Source: Ectocarpus siliculosus (lineage: Eukaryota > Sar > Phaeophyceae > Ectocarpales > Ectocarpaceae). Taken from it: a DNA stretch of 35,698 nucleotides. Positions within the stretch are counted from its first letter, which is position 1, and every line of letters begins with the position of its first letter. Positions 20,253 to 29,109 of the stretch are shown piece by piece. The translations under genes and the position numbers were made by a program. A model generated the notes under the pieces. It saw nothing but the letters and a program-made list of their open reading frames with translations, did no database searches and was not told the DNA's origin. The stretch is from assembly GCA_000310025.1 (NCBI GenBank), contig FN648430.1, forward strand, positions 196,356-232,053. Direction: 5' to 3'.

Positions 20253-21557
20253 CCGGTTTGCCGCATCGAGAGTCAACGGATACTAATGGCCATCGCCTGC
20301 CATTTTGACTGGGATATTTTGATGCTGGACGTCAAGACGGCGTTCCTTCAAAGCCCTATCGACTCACCGACATACGTGCGACAAGCTCCTGGATACGAGA
20401 AGCTTGACGCTCAAGGAAAACCCTTCATCATGAAGTTAAAGCAAGCTGTTTATGGACTGCGGACAGCAAGCCGCGTTTGGCATCTCACATTGGACAAGGC
20501 TCTTATGGCGATGGGATTCAGGGCTACAAAGACGGACCCGTGCATGTACATCACAGAAATTGGGGGAGGATACTGTCTATTGACAATTTACGTTGATGAC
20601 ATTCTCCTGACATCGCCGGACAAGAAGCTACTCGTCAAGAAGAAGAAGCAGCTTATGGACCGCTTTACCATGAGCGACCTCGGAGAGGTGTCCCTCATCC
20701 TGGGGATGAAGATCACACGCGATCGAGTAAAGAAGACCCTCCGGATCAGCCAAACGGACTACACCACTTCACTATTGGAACGATTAGGGATGCAAGACTG
20801 CAACCCAGTTAGCACGCCAAGCGTCGGAGGAGAGCTATTGCTGGATCAGCCAGCGGAGACTCTACTCGACGAGGACGGCATCAAGACGTACCAAAGCTTA
20901 GTCGGAAGCCTTTTGTATTTGAGCCGGACAAGCCGCTGGGACATATCATACGCTGTGCTTGAATTGACACGGGCTACCAGCAAACCCAGCAAGGCGCACA
21001 TGTCCAGGGCTAAGCATGTACTCCGGTACCTCAAACAACGGCCAGAGTTGGACATCGTGTTCAAGAGCAGGGATTTCAAGATCCAAGCTTGGGCAGACGC
21101 AAGCTTTGCTCAAGACCTTGAGAAGAGGAGGTCAACAAGTGGATACCTTTTTCTTCTGTGCGGCGCGCCCATTTCATGGGCTTCATCACTTCAATCGCTG
21201 ACTGCACTCAGCACAACGGAGGCGGAGATGGTTTCAATCTCCTATGCAGCACGAGAATGCTGCCACATTCAAGACATGTTGTCGGAACTCGGATTCCTCA
21301 ATCAGTTCAGCAACATTCGGATCGGAAATGATTCGACGGGCGCTCTATCGCTAGTGAGTAACAACTCCTACAGCGCCAGGACGAAGCACCTTCAGCTGCG
21401 GAAGTGGTTCACAACGGAGCTCATCGAAAGCGGACGCTTGAGCGTATATCACGTCCCGTCGGGAGATCTACCTGCCGACCTCTTCACGAAGAGCACCACG
21501 AAGGCCATCCACCGAAAGCTCGTCGACCAGATTCTGGCTTATTCAACCAAGGATTGA
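20253..21557 (+). CDS. Element D RT-RNase H, C-terminal part
   Basis: Frame 3 carries RT from RIESQRILMAIACHFDW through LDVKTAFLQ, the catalytic YVDDILL at 20589-20609, and RNase H (WADASFAQDLEKRRSTSGYL, STTEAEMVSIS, NDSTGALSLV, ARTKHLQLRKWF), and ends at 21557. Relative to the upstream frame there are two +1 shifts, near 20226 (an extra A in GGGAATCG) and near 20252 (an extra base in AACCGG). With the TAG at 20167 these make three breaks in about 90 bp. All catalytic motifs of RT and RNase H are intact. Confidence 0.92.
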   Translation, partial: PVCRIESQRILMAIACHFDWDILMLDVKTAFLQSPIDSPTYVRQAPGYEKLDAQGKPFIMKLKQAVYGLRTASRVWHLTLDKALMAMGFRATKTDPCMYITEIGGGYCLLTIYVDDILLTSPDKKLLVKKKKQLMDRFTMSDLGEVSLILGMKITRDRVKKTLRISQTDYTTSLLERLGMQDCNPVSTPSVGGELLLDQPAETLLDEDGIKTYQSLVGSLLYLSRTSRWDISYAVLELTRATSKPSKAHMSRAKHVLRYLKQRPELDIVFKSRDFKIQAWADASFAQDLEKRRSTSGYLFLLCGAPISWASSLQSLTALSTTEAEMVSISYAARECCHIQDMLSELGFLNQFSNIRIGNDSTGALSLVSNNSYSARTKHLQLRKWFTTELIESGRLSVYHVPSGDLPADLFTKSTTKAIHRKLVDQILAYSTKD

Positions 21558-21715
21558 GGATCTTTGGAGCGGCCAGGAATTCCATCCAGAACTAGGGAAC
21601 AACCATCTACACTTGCAACTACTTGGGGCGAGTGGGACCTTTCGAGGCATCATCCATGGATAGATATCGGACGTACATGCTTCACCCAGGTTGCACGCCA
21701 TGGTGACTGGACAGA

Positions 21716-22399
21716 ATGCGAGATCAGACTGGAGGATGTGCCCCCACACCTTCACTCCACATCCAGCCATCATCTCCTCAACATTCAATCGACATTATCA
21801 AGTACTACGACATGTCGAGGTTTTCCCTGAAGAGGACGTTGAGTACGCTTAAGTTCTTCAAGACGGAAGCGCTATGCGAAGTTGAATCGCAGATTAGCGA
21901 TAGGATCGAGGCTTCCCGCGACGACATCAAGGAGTTGGAGCAACAACGAGAACCTATCCTGGACGAGATACAGGCCAGAACCAAGAGCGATGACAAGAGC
22001 GATGACAAGATCGACAACAACATGTATGTTCCAAGATTTTTGGAAGACCCTTTCCTTCGACCGCAAGGAGGACCGCCACCTCCACCACCAGTAAGGAGGG
22101 GCGACTGCACGTCCAGCAGCAGCAACATCACTGAAGATGATTCCGTGTCATTCAGTGGAGATGACCGCAGCGCAAACAACAGTCACAAGACAAAGGGCAA
22201 AGGCAAGGCCAGGGCGGATGTAGCTTCCACTAGTTCGGTATTTTTTCACTTGAATTGGGGATGGCTAGGACATCTAATGGCAAATGTATTGTTTTCATCG
22301 GCCTCTTCTGCTGAGCGGGTATGGATCGTATTACGCGACGTCGGAATTTTTTCGTGCAAGTACCATGTCTTTCACGATTTTTATGTGCAAGCTCGATAA
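21716..22399 (+). CDS. Extra ORF 1 between pol and 3' LTR of element D
   Basis: 227 codons, ATG at 21716. Residues about 40-90 are highly charged and helical (SDRIEASRDDIKELEQQREP), consistent with a coiled coil. A Pro run and a Ser/Asp/Lys-rich segment follow. The last 45 residues, after about 22230, look like chance translation. Standard copia elements have no gene here. I do not recognise a family. It has no obvious signal peptide and only a weak hydrophobic segment late in the frame, so an envelope-like role is not supported. Confidence 0.45.
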   Translation: MRDQTGGCAPTPSLHIQPSSPQHSIDIIKYYDMSRFSLKRTLSTLKFFKTEALCEVESQISDRIEASRDDIKELEQQREPILDEIQARTKSDDKSDDKIDNNMYVPRFLEDPFLRPQGGPPPPPPVRRGDCTSSSSNITEDDSVSFSGDDRSANNSHKTKGKGKARADVASTSSVFFHLNWGWLGHLMANVLFSSASSAERVWIVLRDVGIFSCKYHVFHDFYVQAR

Positions 22400-22631
22400 T
22401 ATTGCTGATGCCAACCTGATCAGATCAGTGTTGGAGGATGAAGTTTGGACAACGCTGACTCAGTTATGGATATCAGAATCTCTCAAAACGGGGGTCCTAG
22501 TTTTCAGCGTTAAACGTGCACAGGAAATCAAGGCAACTCTGCGTAGCCGAGCTGAGATTTTTTCCGTTACCCCTCATCCCGAAGAAAGGCTGGACGATTA
22601 TGGTCGGGACATCGATCTTTATTTCTTGTAA
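22284..22631 (+). CDS. Extra ORF 2 between pol and 3' LTR of element D
   Basis: Frame 3; 115 codons from ATG 22284, with the protein-like part from about 22385 (DNIADANLIRSVLEDEVWTT to DDYGRDIDLYFL). It overlaps extra ORF 1 in another frame. The two could be one gene joined by splicing or frameshift. No recognised family. Confidence 0.3.
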   Translation: MYCFHRPLLLSGYGSYYATSEFFRASTMSFTIFMCKLDNIADANLIRSVLEDEVWTTLTQLWISESLKTGVLVFSVKRAQEIKATLRSRAEIFSVTPHPEERLDDYGRDIDLYFL

Positions 22632-22688
22632 TCAACCATGGAGATTGTTCCATCCACGATAACCGGTAGCGTAGACGAATGGATTGGT

Positions 22689-22792
22689 GTGACTATATCG
22701 AAACTCGTATTTAGTGAATACCATTCGAGCGGGCATATCTGTGACTACATCGTAACTCGTATTCCGTTAATGCGATTCGAGGGGGCATCTGT
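22689..22792 (+). repeat. 52-bp tandem duplication carrying a polypurine-tract-like motif
   Basis: Copies at 22689-22740 and 22741-22792 begin GTGACTA(T/C)ATCG and end near GAG(C/G)GGGCAT. The second contains GAGGGGGCAT (22779-22788), the same 10-mer as the true tract and LTR start at 23067-23076. Confidence 0.75.
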
Positions 22793-23066
22793 GTGTGTTC
22801 ATGAATACCATAGTTTGGAGCTATGCAATAGGTTTGAAAGTCTGTTGGCATTTTGATTACGAACCCAGAGCGAGCGGTGGAGCATACCATTGTTCTGTCA
22901 CGGATAAGCATCCCTGAAGAATTTATTCACTCCAAAGGTCATGCATGTATTTTTCTGCTCGTTGAAGTTTCACAGTATCAGCGTACTACAAGTAGATAGT
23001 TCGCAGTATCTCAGCATCCTAGATGTTCAGTACAAGCTGTTCATAGATTATGGACATTGCTTGATT

Positions 23067-23075
23067 GAGGGGGCA
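23067..23075 (+). other. Polypurine tract of element D
   Basis: GAGGGGGCA lies directly before the 3' LTR. It is the expected primer for plus-strand synthesis. Confidence 0.8.
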
Positions 23076-24202
23076 TGTTGGAATATTTGGCACTACCGTA
23101 GCTTCAACATTAGGTAGTCAGTTTGACTAGTTCAAATATTGTCAATGTCGCTATGTCATGTAGGTAAAATTCCGTATGGTCTGTCATACTCGGAATATGG
23201 AGACATGGTTGATGTTCTGTGTTTCATATCCAGAAATAATCTGCATAGCCTAGATTTCCAGAAATATGTCAAAGTGCAAGTAGCTCAGACTTGCGTGCTC
23301 GGAAATATATATGCATCGGGTAGTTGTCGCAAGTGCCTCTGACTTGTGTGTATGAAAGAATATGTACCGCCGCAAGTAACTCAGACTTGCGTGCTTGAAT
23401 GAATGAATATTTGTCTGCGCTCAGCAGTCGAATTTGGAAAGTACATTATTAGTTCAATTGTTGAAGCTGTATTCTGTGGTTTGTCGTACGTCAGTGCAAG
23501 TAATCACTTGTGCGTGCAAGTACAATACTTGATGTGCATACGTGGCACAAGTTCGAGAGCATGGTGTTGAAGTCATCTTTCCAGAAACGTATCGTAGCTT
23601 ACCAGTACCGTATTCTGAACACGTGTGATTGGTCGACGTTGTCGGATAGGTGTGATTCCATGATTTCGAGAATGAGCGCGTACTCGCCCCATCCTCTCAC
23701 TCTGCTTCTCTGGGGGTTCTCCAACCCTCTGCTTCTTTGGGGTTTCTCAACCTCTCTACTTCTCCGGGGTTCACTACCCCTCTGTTTCTCTACATTCTTT
23801 CTGGTCTCCACTGATCAAGTAATTACATTTCCACCACACCATCTTCTTCTCCTTCGGACCTTCCTGCGTACTCAGAGCCAAGCCTCTCGTACTAAAGGGT
23901 CCAGCGGCACAACAAGTGAGTTGGCACGCCGCGCTGCAGCCGTACAGGACACGTACAGGCTTACACGCAGCACTTGAGTTTTTGCCTTTGACCTGTGACT
24001 ATAAGATTGCACAATCGGGTGCTCTGCTTATGTACATCAGTGGTCATTGCTGCATACGCACGTTCTACTTGCGCGACACACTGCGGAGAGAGCACGCACC
24101 AACTCAAGAGCAAATTAGGACTACCCTTTTTGACGACAAACAACAACACCTCTTCGAGAGCCGATACGGGTCGTCAACACCCACAAGCCTACATCCCCAA
24201 GA
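23076..24202 (+). repeat. 3' LTR of element D
   Basis: Same length and, apart from two substitutions, the same sequence as the 5' LTR. It carries the same hairpins and 27-nt repeats. It is followed by the target-site duplication GCTTT (24203-24207). Confidence 0.95.
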
Positions 24203-25015
24203 GCTTTACCACCCATGCACTGCAGCAAGAAAATAAAAAACGAAGGCGGATCGTCGGGTGTTGTCTGTACCGTGCTGCCGTTGTTTATCTTCATGGATAT
24301 TGGCACAGAGAAGAAATCGAGGACAGCGCATCTCCTACGCGAGCACGGCGTGCAGCCCAAGCGACAGAGACGATAACCTTGCGACCTTTGCAGCATTTTC
24401 CGAGCATAACAACAGCAACCGCATGTGTACAACGTTCACTACAAGGAAGAAAATCACCAACGAAAAAACAGAAAGATTGTGGGGCGCAGCACGCAGGATC
24501 CTCTTTCGCTGTTCAACCGGCCGTTCCCAAGGCGAAACAGACAACAGTCGAGGCCGAGTCGTGTCGGCAACAGCAGGGGCAAGCTGCTCAAACTCGGGGA
24601 GGGATCATGGTTTGTGATTCCCTACTGAACCATACTTGAGGAGCCACGAGGTTTGCACTGTAGCCTCCAATAAACCAAGCATGAAAAACGAAATAGATCA
24701 AGACAACAAGTGAGCCAGGCGCGACAGGCTTGGGGGAGGAAGGAAAAGAAGCGTAGAAACCCCTCCCGGTTCGTTGCTCGCTCTGGGCCGTTGGAAGATG
24801 TCACTTAGCACTGCATGGCAACCTGTAGGGCCCAAGTCCATCGCTTGACATAAACAGGTAGCGCAAATCGCCTCACATGCAGCAGCCGGGTGCACCGGTA
24901 GGCTCTTACTGAGCAAGAAGCGAAACCACCCGCGGTTGACGTAGTTCGATGTTGTTGGGACCCCACCAACTGGCGAAAGGCGACAGAGGGACAGGTACAG
25001 AACGCTCCACCACTT
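24203..25015. repeat. Repeat C, copy 3 (right-truncated)
   Basis: It continues the unit interrupted by element D: ACCACCCATGCACTGCAGCA, then GGGGCGCAGCACGCAGGATC at 24482, then CGACAGGCTTGGGGGAGG at about 24722. Similarity to copy 2 stops near 25000-25015. No supported gene. Confidence 0.7.
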
Positions 25016-25025
25016 AAGAACTTAC

Positions 25026-25225
25026 CAGTTAAGAACCTGAGCCTCAGCCATCTCAAGTGTGACCTTCGGAAAACACGTAAAGTTGAACTTGCACCAGCGA
25101 ACTGAAACACTCCGCGTCTGTGAGATCATGTTGGTCGCCTCTGCCCCTCTGTGAGGGGCTTCGCGATCAAAGTCCACGATTGAATACCGGAACTGACACT
25201 GCTGTAGTGGTGAACGAGTCGGCAT
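25026..25225 (-). CDS. Orphan minus-strand exon with a strong splice donor
   Basis: The minus frame gives a protein-like stretch (RYSIVDFDREAPHRGAEA ... WCKFNFTCFPKVTLEMAEA) that ends in CTG|GTAAGT (donor at 25025). Just beyond the donor, repeat C begins, so the following exons are not here. Start uncertain: there is an ATG at 25225, but an upstream splice acceptor is equally possible. No family recognised. Confidence 0.3.
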
Positions 25226-26481
25226 AGTTCAGAACGTCTGTGTGACAGCGTGAACATGCTCCGGCGCGTGTGTCGTGTGTGTGGTGTGATGACACACAAC
25301 TGGTCTACCTAGGGCGGTGGTACGCGGCCGCACGAGTTGCGGTGGCGGTTACGCGCCCTCGGCCTGGTGATGGCACGGCAGCTACTCGCCTAAGGGCGAA
25401 GTGGACGTAAGTAGGCCCGTGTTGCTGTACACTTTTTGCAGCGGCGAACTCCATGCGCTATCGTACAGCGCGTTTAATTGTTGGAGCACGCCTCTCTTGG
25501 TTGCACCCTTCCTTTTTGGCATGTGGGGAAAAAGGAGGTTTGTGTGTCTTACCGCCCGCCACGGCGATGATAGTGCAATCTCAAGTCTTGTACAGCGGTT
25601 GGCGAATGTACATATGCGCACTTGGGTTCATGGTAGTAGTGTACAGCTGTGCACCCAGCAGCAGACGAAAAAAAAACACTGGTATCTACCGTAGGTGAAA
25701 CAAGATACCACACCCCCTGGACCGATTCCCGAAGCTCGATTTACTCCACATGTATGTGAGGATGTATGAACAAAACGATACTTGGGGGAAAGCTCTCGGC
25801 GAAACGGGTTGAACGCCGCCGTTTTCGACGGTAATAGATCTGTGGAGAAATCTCCGAGCTTGGAAGATTGGTCGAGAGGGGGTGGTATCTTGTGTCGAGA
25901 ACACCTGGCGTGAACTTTGAAACTTTTTTCGTAACATGACTACCTTCTCCGTTGTTGACGCCCACCTGTGCAGTACCCTAACCTGACCCTAACAATTCAT
26001 ATTTTAAGTTGTTGTGCAGCCCTCCTGAACGTAATATTGACGCGTTACAGTTCGTGGTACGACTTGCGTACTGCTGTTCAATGTGCCGAGTCCTGCGCGT
26101 TTTTGGTAGTGTACCACACAACAACCACAACGGAGCCAGCAATGATACAACAACGACAACGGAATCAGCAATGACACACCAACACAACGCATTTGATAAC
26201 CTAACTTATCGGCCAGGCGGCGTGTATGGTCGCACTTGCCGTACTGTAGTAAATGGCCCTAGTCATGGCTGCCTGGAAGCCGCGTGTTATGCAGGATTGT
26301 GGGATTCGTTGCGTTCCGCTGTAGGTCTATAAATGATTGAATGCGGGAGGTGTACTTGCATCCTTCCATGCTAAGGCCAGAAAACGTCTAACATGTTGGT
26401 CGATCGCGCGCGCTCACACGTAACCGGCTGAACTGTAGGTACTCCGGATTTCCGGTTGGAACGATCGCTAAGGTCGTCTCG
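25226..26481. other. Intergenic region, nothing supported
   Basis: No frame with recognisable protein character on either strand. Two isolated CCCTAA words (25976-25981, 25987-25992) are too few for a telomeric tract. The last 60 bases precede the ATG at 26482. Confidence 0.5.
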
Positions 26482-27406
26482 ATGCTGGTATGGTGGTGTG
26501 TCGCTCTAGCTCTTCTGGGCGACACGTCGATGCAGGCGTGCGTGGTGGCAGGTCTTTTGGGGCTGCTGTACATCCTTTGGGCCTCGGTTGCTCGGGAACG
26601 AGCCACGGGCGGGTCGTGGGATGCATTCGTGGTGGCTGTGGTGAAGGTCTTACTTTTGGTGGGAAAGCTGGTCGTCGTGAGGGTTTTGCAGTGGAGTCCG
26701 CATGAATTCTTGGCTGGACTGGTTGCTGGCGCTCTGGCCCTACCAAGACCGACCCCACAGCTGTGTCTTCAAGCCTGGGTCTGGGCGTGTGCCAACCCAG
26801 ATATGGCTGCCTCTGCCGCTGGGTTTGTCGTGATCTTCGTTTTTTGGGGGGGATCGGTGCGCCGCGATATCCGTCGAAAAGGTTTATCCAACCGGCGCAA
26901 AAGTCGTCTGATGATGCTGTATGTGGGTGCGCTGTGGTGGCTCTTGCCCAATCTCTCTTATGATACGCCGATGGAGAGATGCCAGCCGGCCATGTGGTGT
27001 TACGTTTCTGCTGCTTGCTTTGGCGTGGTGCAAGCAATACCAACACCGCCACAGCCCCCTCGAGCTTCACACACCCCTTTCTCTACGAAGCACAAAGGTG
27101 CACGAGCTCAGCGAATCTTCAACCGGCGCGTTTATGGCCATTCTAATGGCGGTGGAAGCGTTGGAGGTGCGAGGGCGGCACCACCTACACGCCTGGATTT
27201 CGGGCAGGAAGGTGGGAGAAGCGGGCACAACGGTCGAGGACAAGGACAGGAAGACGCCGGCGGTGTCAGCGGTCCTTCGAGCGGGGCTGGCGGAGAGCGT
27301 TACTCAGCCGCGGACAGCGGTCATCAATACCCGGCACCCGGGTGGAGGTGCCCAATGTGCGGGAGCCAGAACGCCTGGGGAGATGAGGAGTGCAGGACCT
27401 GCACAG
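26482..27406 (+). CDS. Multi-pass membrane region with C-terminal RanBP2-type zinc finger (exon)
   Basis: ATG at 26482. The first about 190 residues contain five or six hydrophobic segments (for example GLLGLLYILWASVA, VVKVLLLVGKLVVV, GFVVIFVFWGG, MLYVGALWWLLPNL, YVSAACFGVVQA) with basic loops between. A Gly/Ser/Arg-rich linker follows, then a perfect RanBP2-type finger (27342-27401), W-x-C-x2-C-x3-N-x6-C-x2-C. Such fingers bind ssRNA or ubiquitin in known proteins. The frame stays open to a stop at 27492, but a strong phase-1 donor (CACAG|GTGAGA, GT at 27407) directly after the finger and a matching acceptor at 27734 suggest splicing to the next exon. Confidence 0.6.
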
Positions 27407-27734
27407 GTGAGACGTGTGCCATTTTCGTTCAGGGTGGCTTGGGCGCCGAGCGCAGGGTGCTACAAGACGGCTGGTATTGTATTCCGGTGTAGCTTTCGTC
27501 TACCGAGGTTGTTGTAAATTTGCCTTGAGGAAGCTTGTCGCAATTCGCCACGACTTCTCGACTTTCTAGAATGATATCGAATCCTATTTTGGTACTGCGT
27601 TTCGTGCAATGATTGCAGAAAAATATAACATCCTCATGAAAAATCCTTGCCACATAAAGCAGTCGTCTGGGACAGCGTTTTGCCGTCACCTTCCTATTAA
27701 TGAACGGTGAAAATGGGCTGCTGGTGTTGTGCAG

Positions 27735-28457
27735 GTGGCAGGAGGAGACCTCGTTCCCCAAGCTCTCCTGGGATGGACCATCCTTCGAAGAGGCAAGCAA
27801 TGCAGCCAAGGGTGGAGCCAACCGACATTGCCGACGTAGGGCCGATGCATGAACGGGTGCCAACACCGGAGGGTCTGGAGGCGACGCCGCTCCAAGGAGG
27901 ACGCGAAGGGGTGGAAGCGGAAGGAGGTAGGCCCGACCTGGAGTCTCCCAACGACGCGGCTAGTGGAGATGTCGACCGTAGTACTGCGGATGAACGGACA
28001 CATGGGCGGGTGGGCACGTTGGGGAAATTTTGTGGGAGCGCAGCCGACCAGTGGAAATGCGCAGTTTGTAGTGCCTGCAATATCTCGTCACAAAGGCATT
28101 GCTGTAACTGCGGGAGGGTCGCTTGGTGGTTGGTCGACGTGATTGGCGTGAACGGCACACATGTCTGGGTCCCAACACCGGATGGTATGAAGATGGTGCT
28201 TAGGCGAGGAACAGACGTCGACTTGGAATCCGAAATCAACGACGTTGGTGGAGATGTTGGGAACGGGCGGGTCGGAACCGGGGAAGAACTCACCGGAAAC
28301 GACGAGTGGCGTGGTGCAGACGGCAACATGGAAGTCGTTGCACCCTCGGGCGGTGTACCGTCGTCAGATGGAGGTGGTGATTCGGGAGCATCGTCTTCCA
28401 GACCATCCCGTGCTGACAGGGTAGCACGCCGAGGGGCGCCGTCAAGTACGTCAGGGG
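27735..28457 (+). CDS. Second RanBP2-type zinc finger exon with internal duplication
   Basis: Modelled as the exon after TTGTGCAG (acceptor, AG at 27733-27734), phase 1, in frame with the finger exon upstream. If unspliced, an ATG at 27713 could start a 278-codon protein ending at 28546. It holds a perfect RanBP2-type finger (28052-28114), W-x-C-x2-C-x3-N-x6-C-x2-C. Around it a module is repeated: VPTPEG ... DLES ... GRVGT (27857-28018) and VPTPDG ... DLES ... GRVGT (28169-28279). A phase-1 donor GTAACT at 28458 fits the next exon. The rest is Gly/Ser/Asp-rich and probably disordered. Confidence 0.55.
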
Positions 28458-28580
28458 GTAACTCGCAAGGAAAAAAGACCACCACCAGAAGTGCGTGCAA
28501 CAAAACTACGCACGGGACGAGAAGGGGTGATGGTGAACTCGTTTGATATGCGTGCGATTAACCTCCAAAAACATCTGCAG

Positions 28581-28861
28581 ACGGGCGCACGTACTGGAGG
28601 AATTTCCAAGTATCCACTGTAGACAGGGCGAGAAGAATTTGGTCGGAGCGAATGGACGAAGGGTCGGACCGTGGTCAAGTCCTTGAGGGAAGACGACCGG
28701 AGATAGGGGAATGCTTCTGTGACGCTGCAAAGTGCATGTACCGCAAAGTTCTGGAATGGCAGAAGGAAGAGATAGGCCAAGGGGGAGGCGCTTGCGTGAT
28801 CTGCAAAGCGACGGAGGCAAGCACAAAAAAATGCGACACCCTGGCTTTTTTCTTCGCGCTT
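28581..28861 (+). CDS. Putative exon with Cys pairs (start of nuclease-like gene?)
   Basis: The frame opens after CATCTGCAG (AG at 28579-28580), in phase 1 with the exon upstream; a possible branch site GATTAAC precedes it. It reads DGRTYWRNFQVSTVDRARRI ... and then FCDAAKCMYRKVLEWQKEE and ACVICKATEAST, with Cys spacing that could be a zinc ribbon. It ends at a TGA at 28862-28864 after a 7-A run and a T-run. I could not find an in-frame donor, so either a base is wrong in the A-run or the exon ends differently. Confidence 0.35.
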
Positions 28862-28927
28862 TGAGGTGTGTTCATTCCGGCCGGGACAGCAATAACCCGC
28901 AAAAAATTCTTTTGGGTAGCACTTTAG

Positions 28928-29070
28928 TCGAGACCAGTCGTTTGTGCAACGTCTGCTACATGGCGGGTGCTAATTTCGTCAACAACGGTTTGAAGGGTGT
29001 CAACAAGAGGTGGGGTCTGGCGGAAGAACTGGCTCTCAGGGATGCTTGCGACCCCATACCAAGGAACTCG
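28928..29070 (+). CDS. Putative short exon, Cys pair, followed by in-frame stop
   Basis: Frame 1 after the acceptor GCACTTTAG (AG at 28926-28927) reads ETSRLCNVCYMAGANFVNNG and on to DACDPIPRNS. A TAG at 29107-29109 closes the frame. It is removed if GTGGAG (29071) is a donor and CTGTAG (29109) an acceptor: a 39-nt phase-0 intron, very short. Otherwise TAG is a premature stop between this and the long frame downstream. Confidence 0.3.
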
Positions 29071-29109
29071 GTGGAGGGAGCCCGGTCCGTGGTTCGGCGC
29101 AAGCTGTAG

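Larger units (their letters stand above)
15346..24202 (+). mobile_element. Element D: 8.9-kb copia-type retrotransposon with long LTRs
   Basis: Direct LTRs of 1127 bp at 15346-16472 and 23076-24202 differ at two positions that I found (16305 A versus 24035 C; 16381 T versus 24111 C). Target-site duplication GCTTT at 15341-15345 and 24203-24207. Internal order is Gag, protease, integrase, RT, RNase H (copia order). The first bases, TGTTGGAATAT, are like those of Drosophila copia, and the primer site fits a tRNA-Met half. The 3' terminal bases (...CCAAGA) do not follow the usual CA rule. RT is interrupted by a stop and two frame changes within about 90 bp. An extra 1.5 kb lies between pol and the 3' LTR. 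Confidence 0.95.

Noticed and set aside
21716-22399. Envelope-like protein for extra ORF 1 of element D
   Set aside because: No signal peptide, no clear membrane anchor and no paired cysteines; the charged helical character argues against it.
25407-25441. GTAAGT ... TTTTTGCAG, a perfect-looking 35-nt intron on the plus strand
   Set aside because: Too short for a usual spliceosomal intron, and neither flank is protein-like.
25976-25992. Two CCCTAA words suggesting an interstitial telomere
   Set aside because: Only two copies separated by five bases; chance is sufficient.
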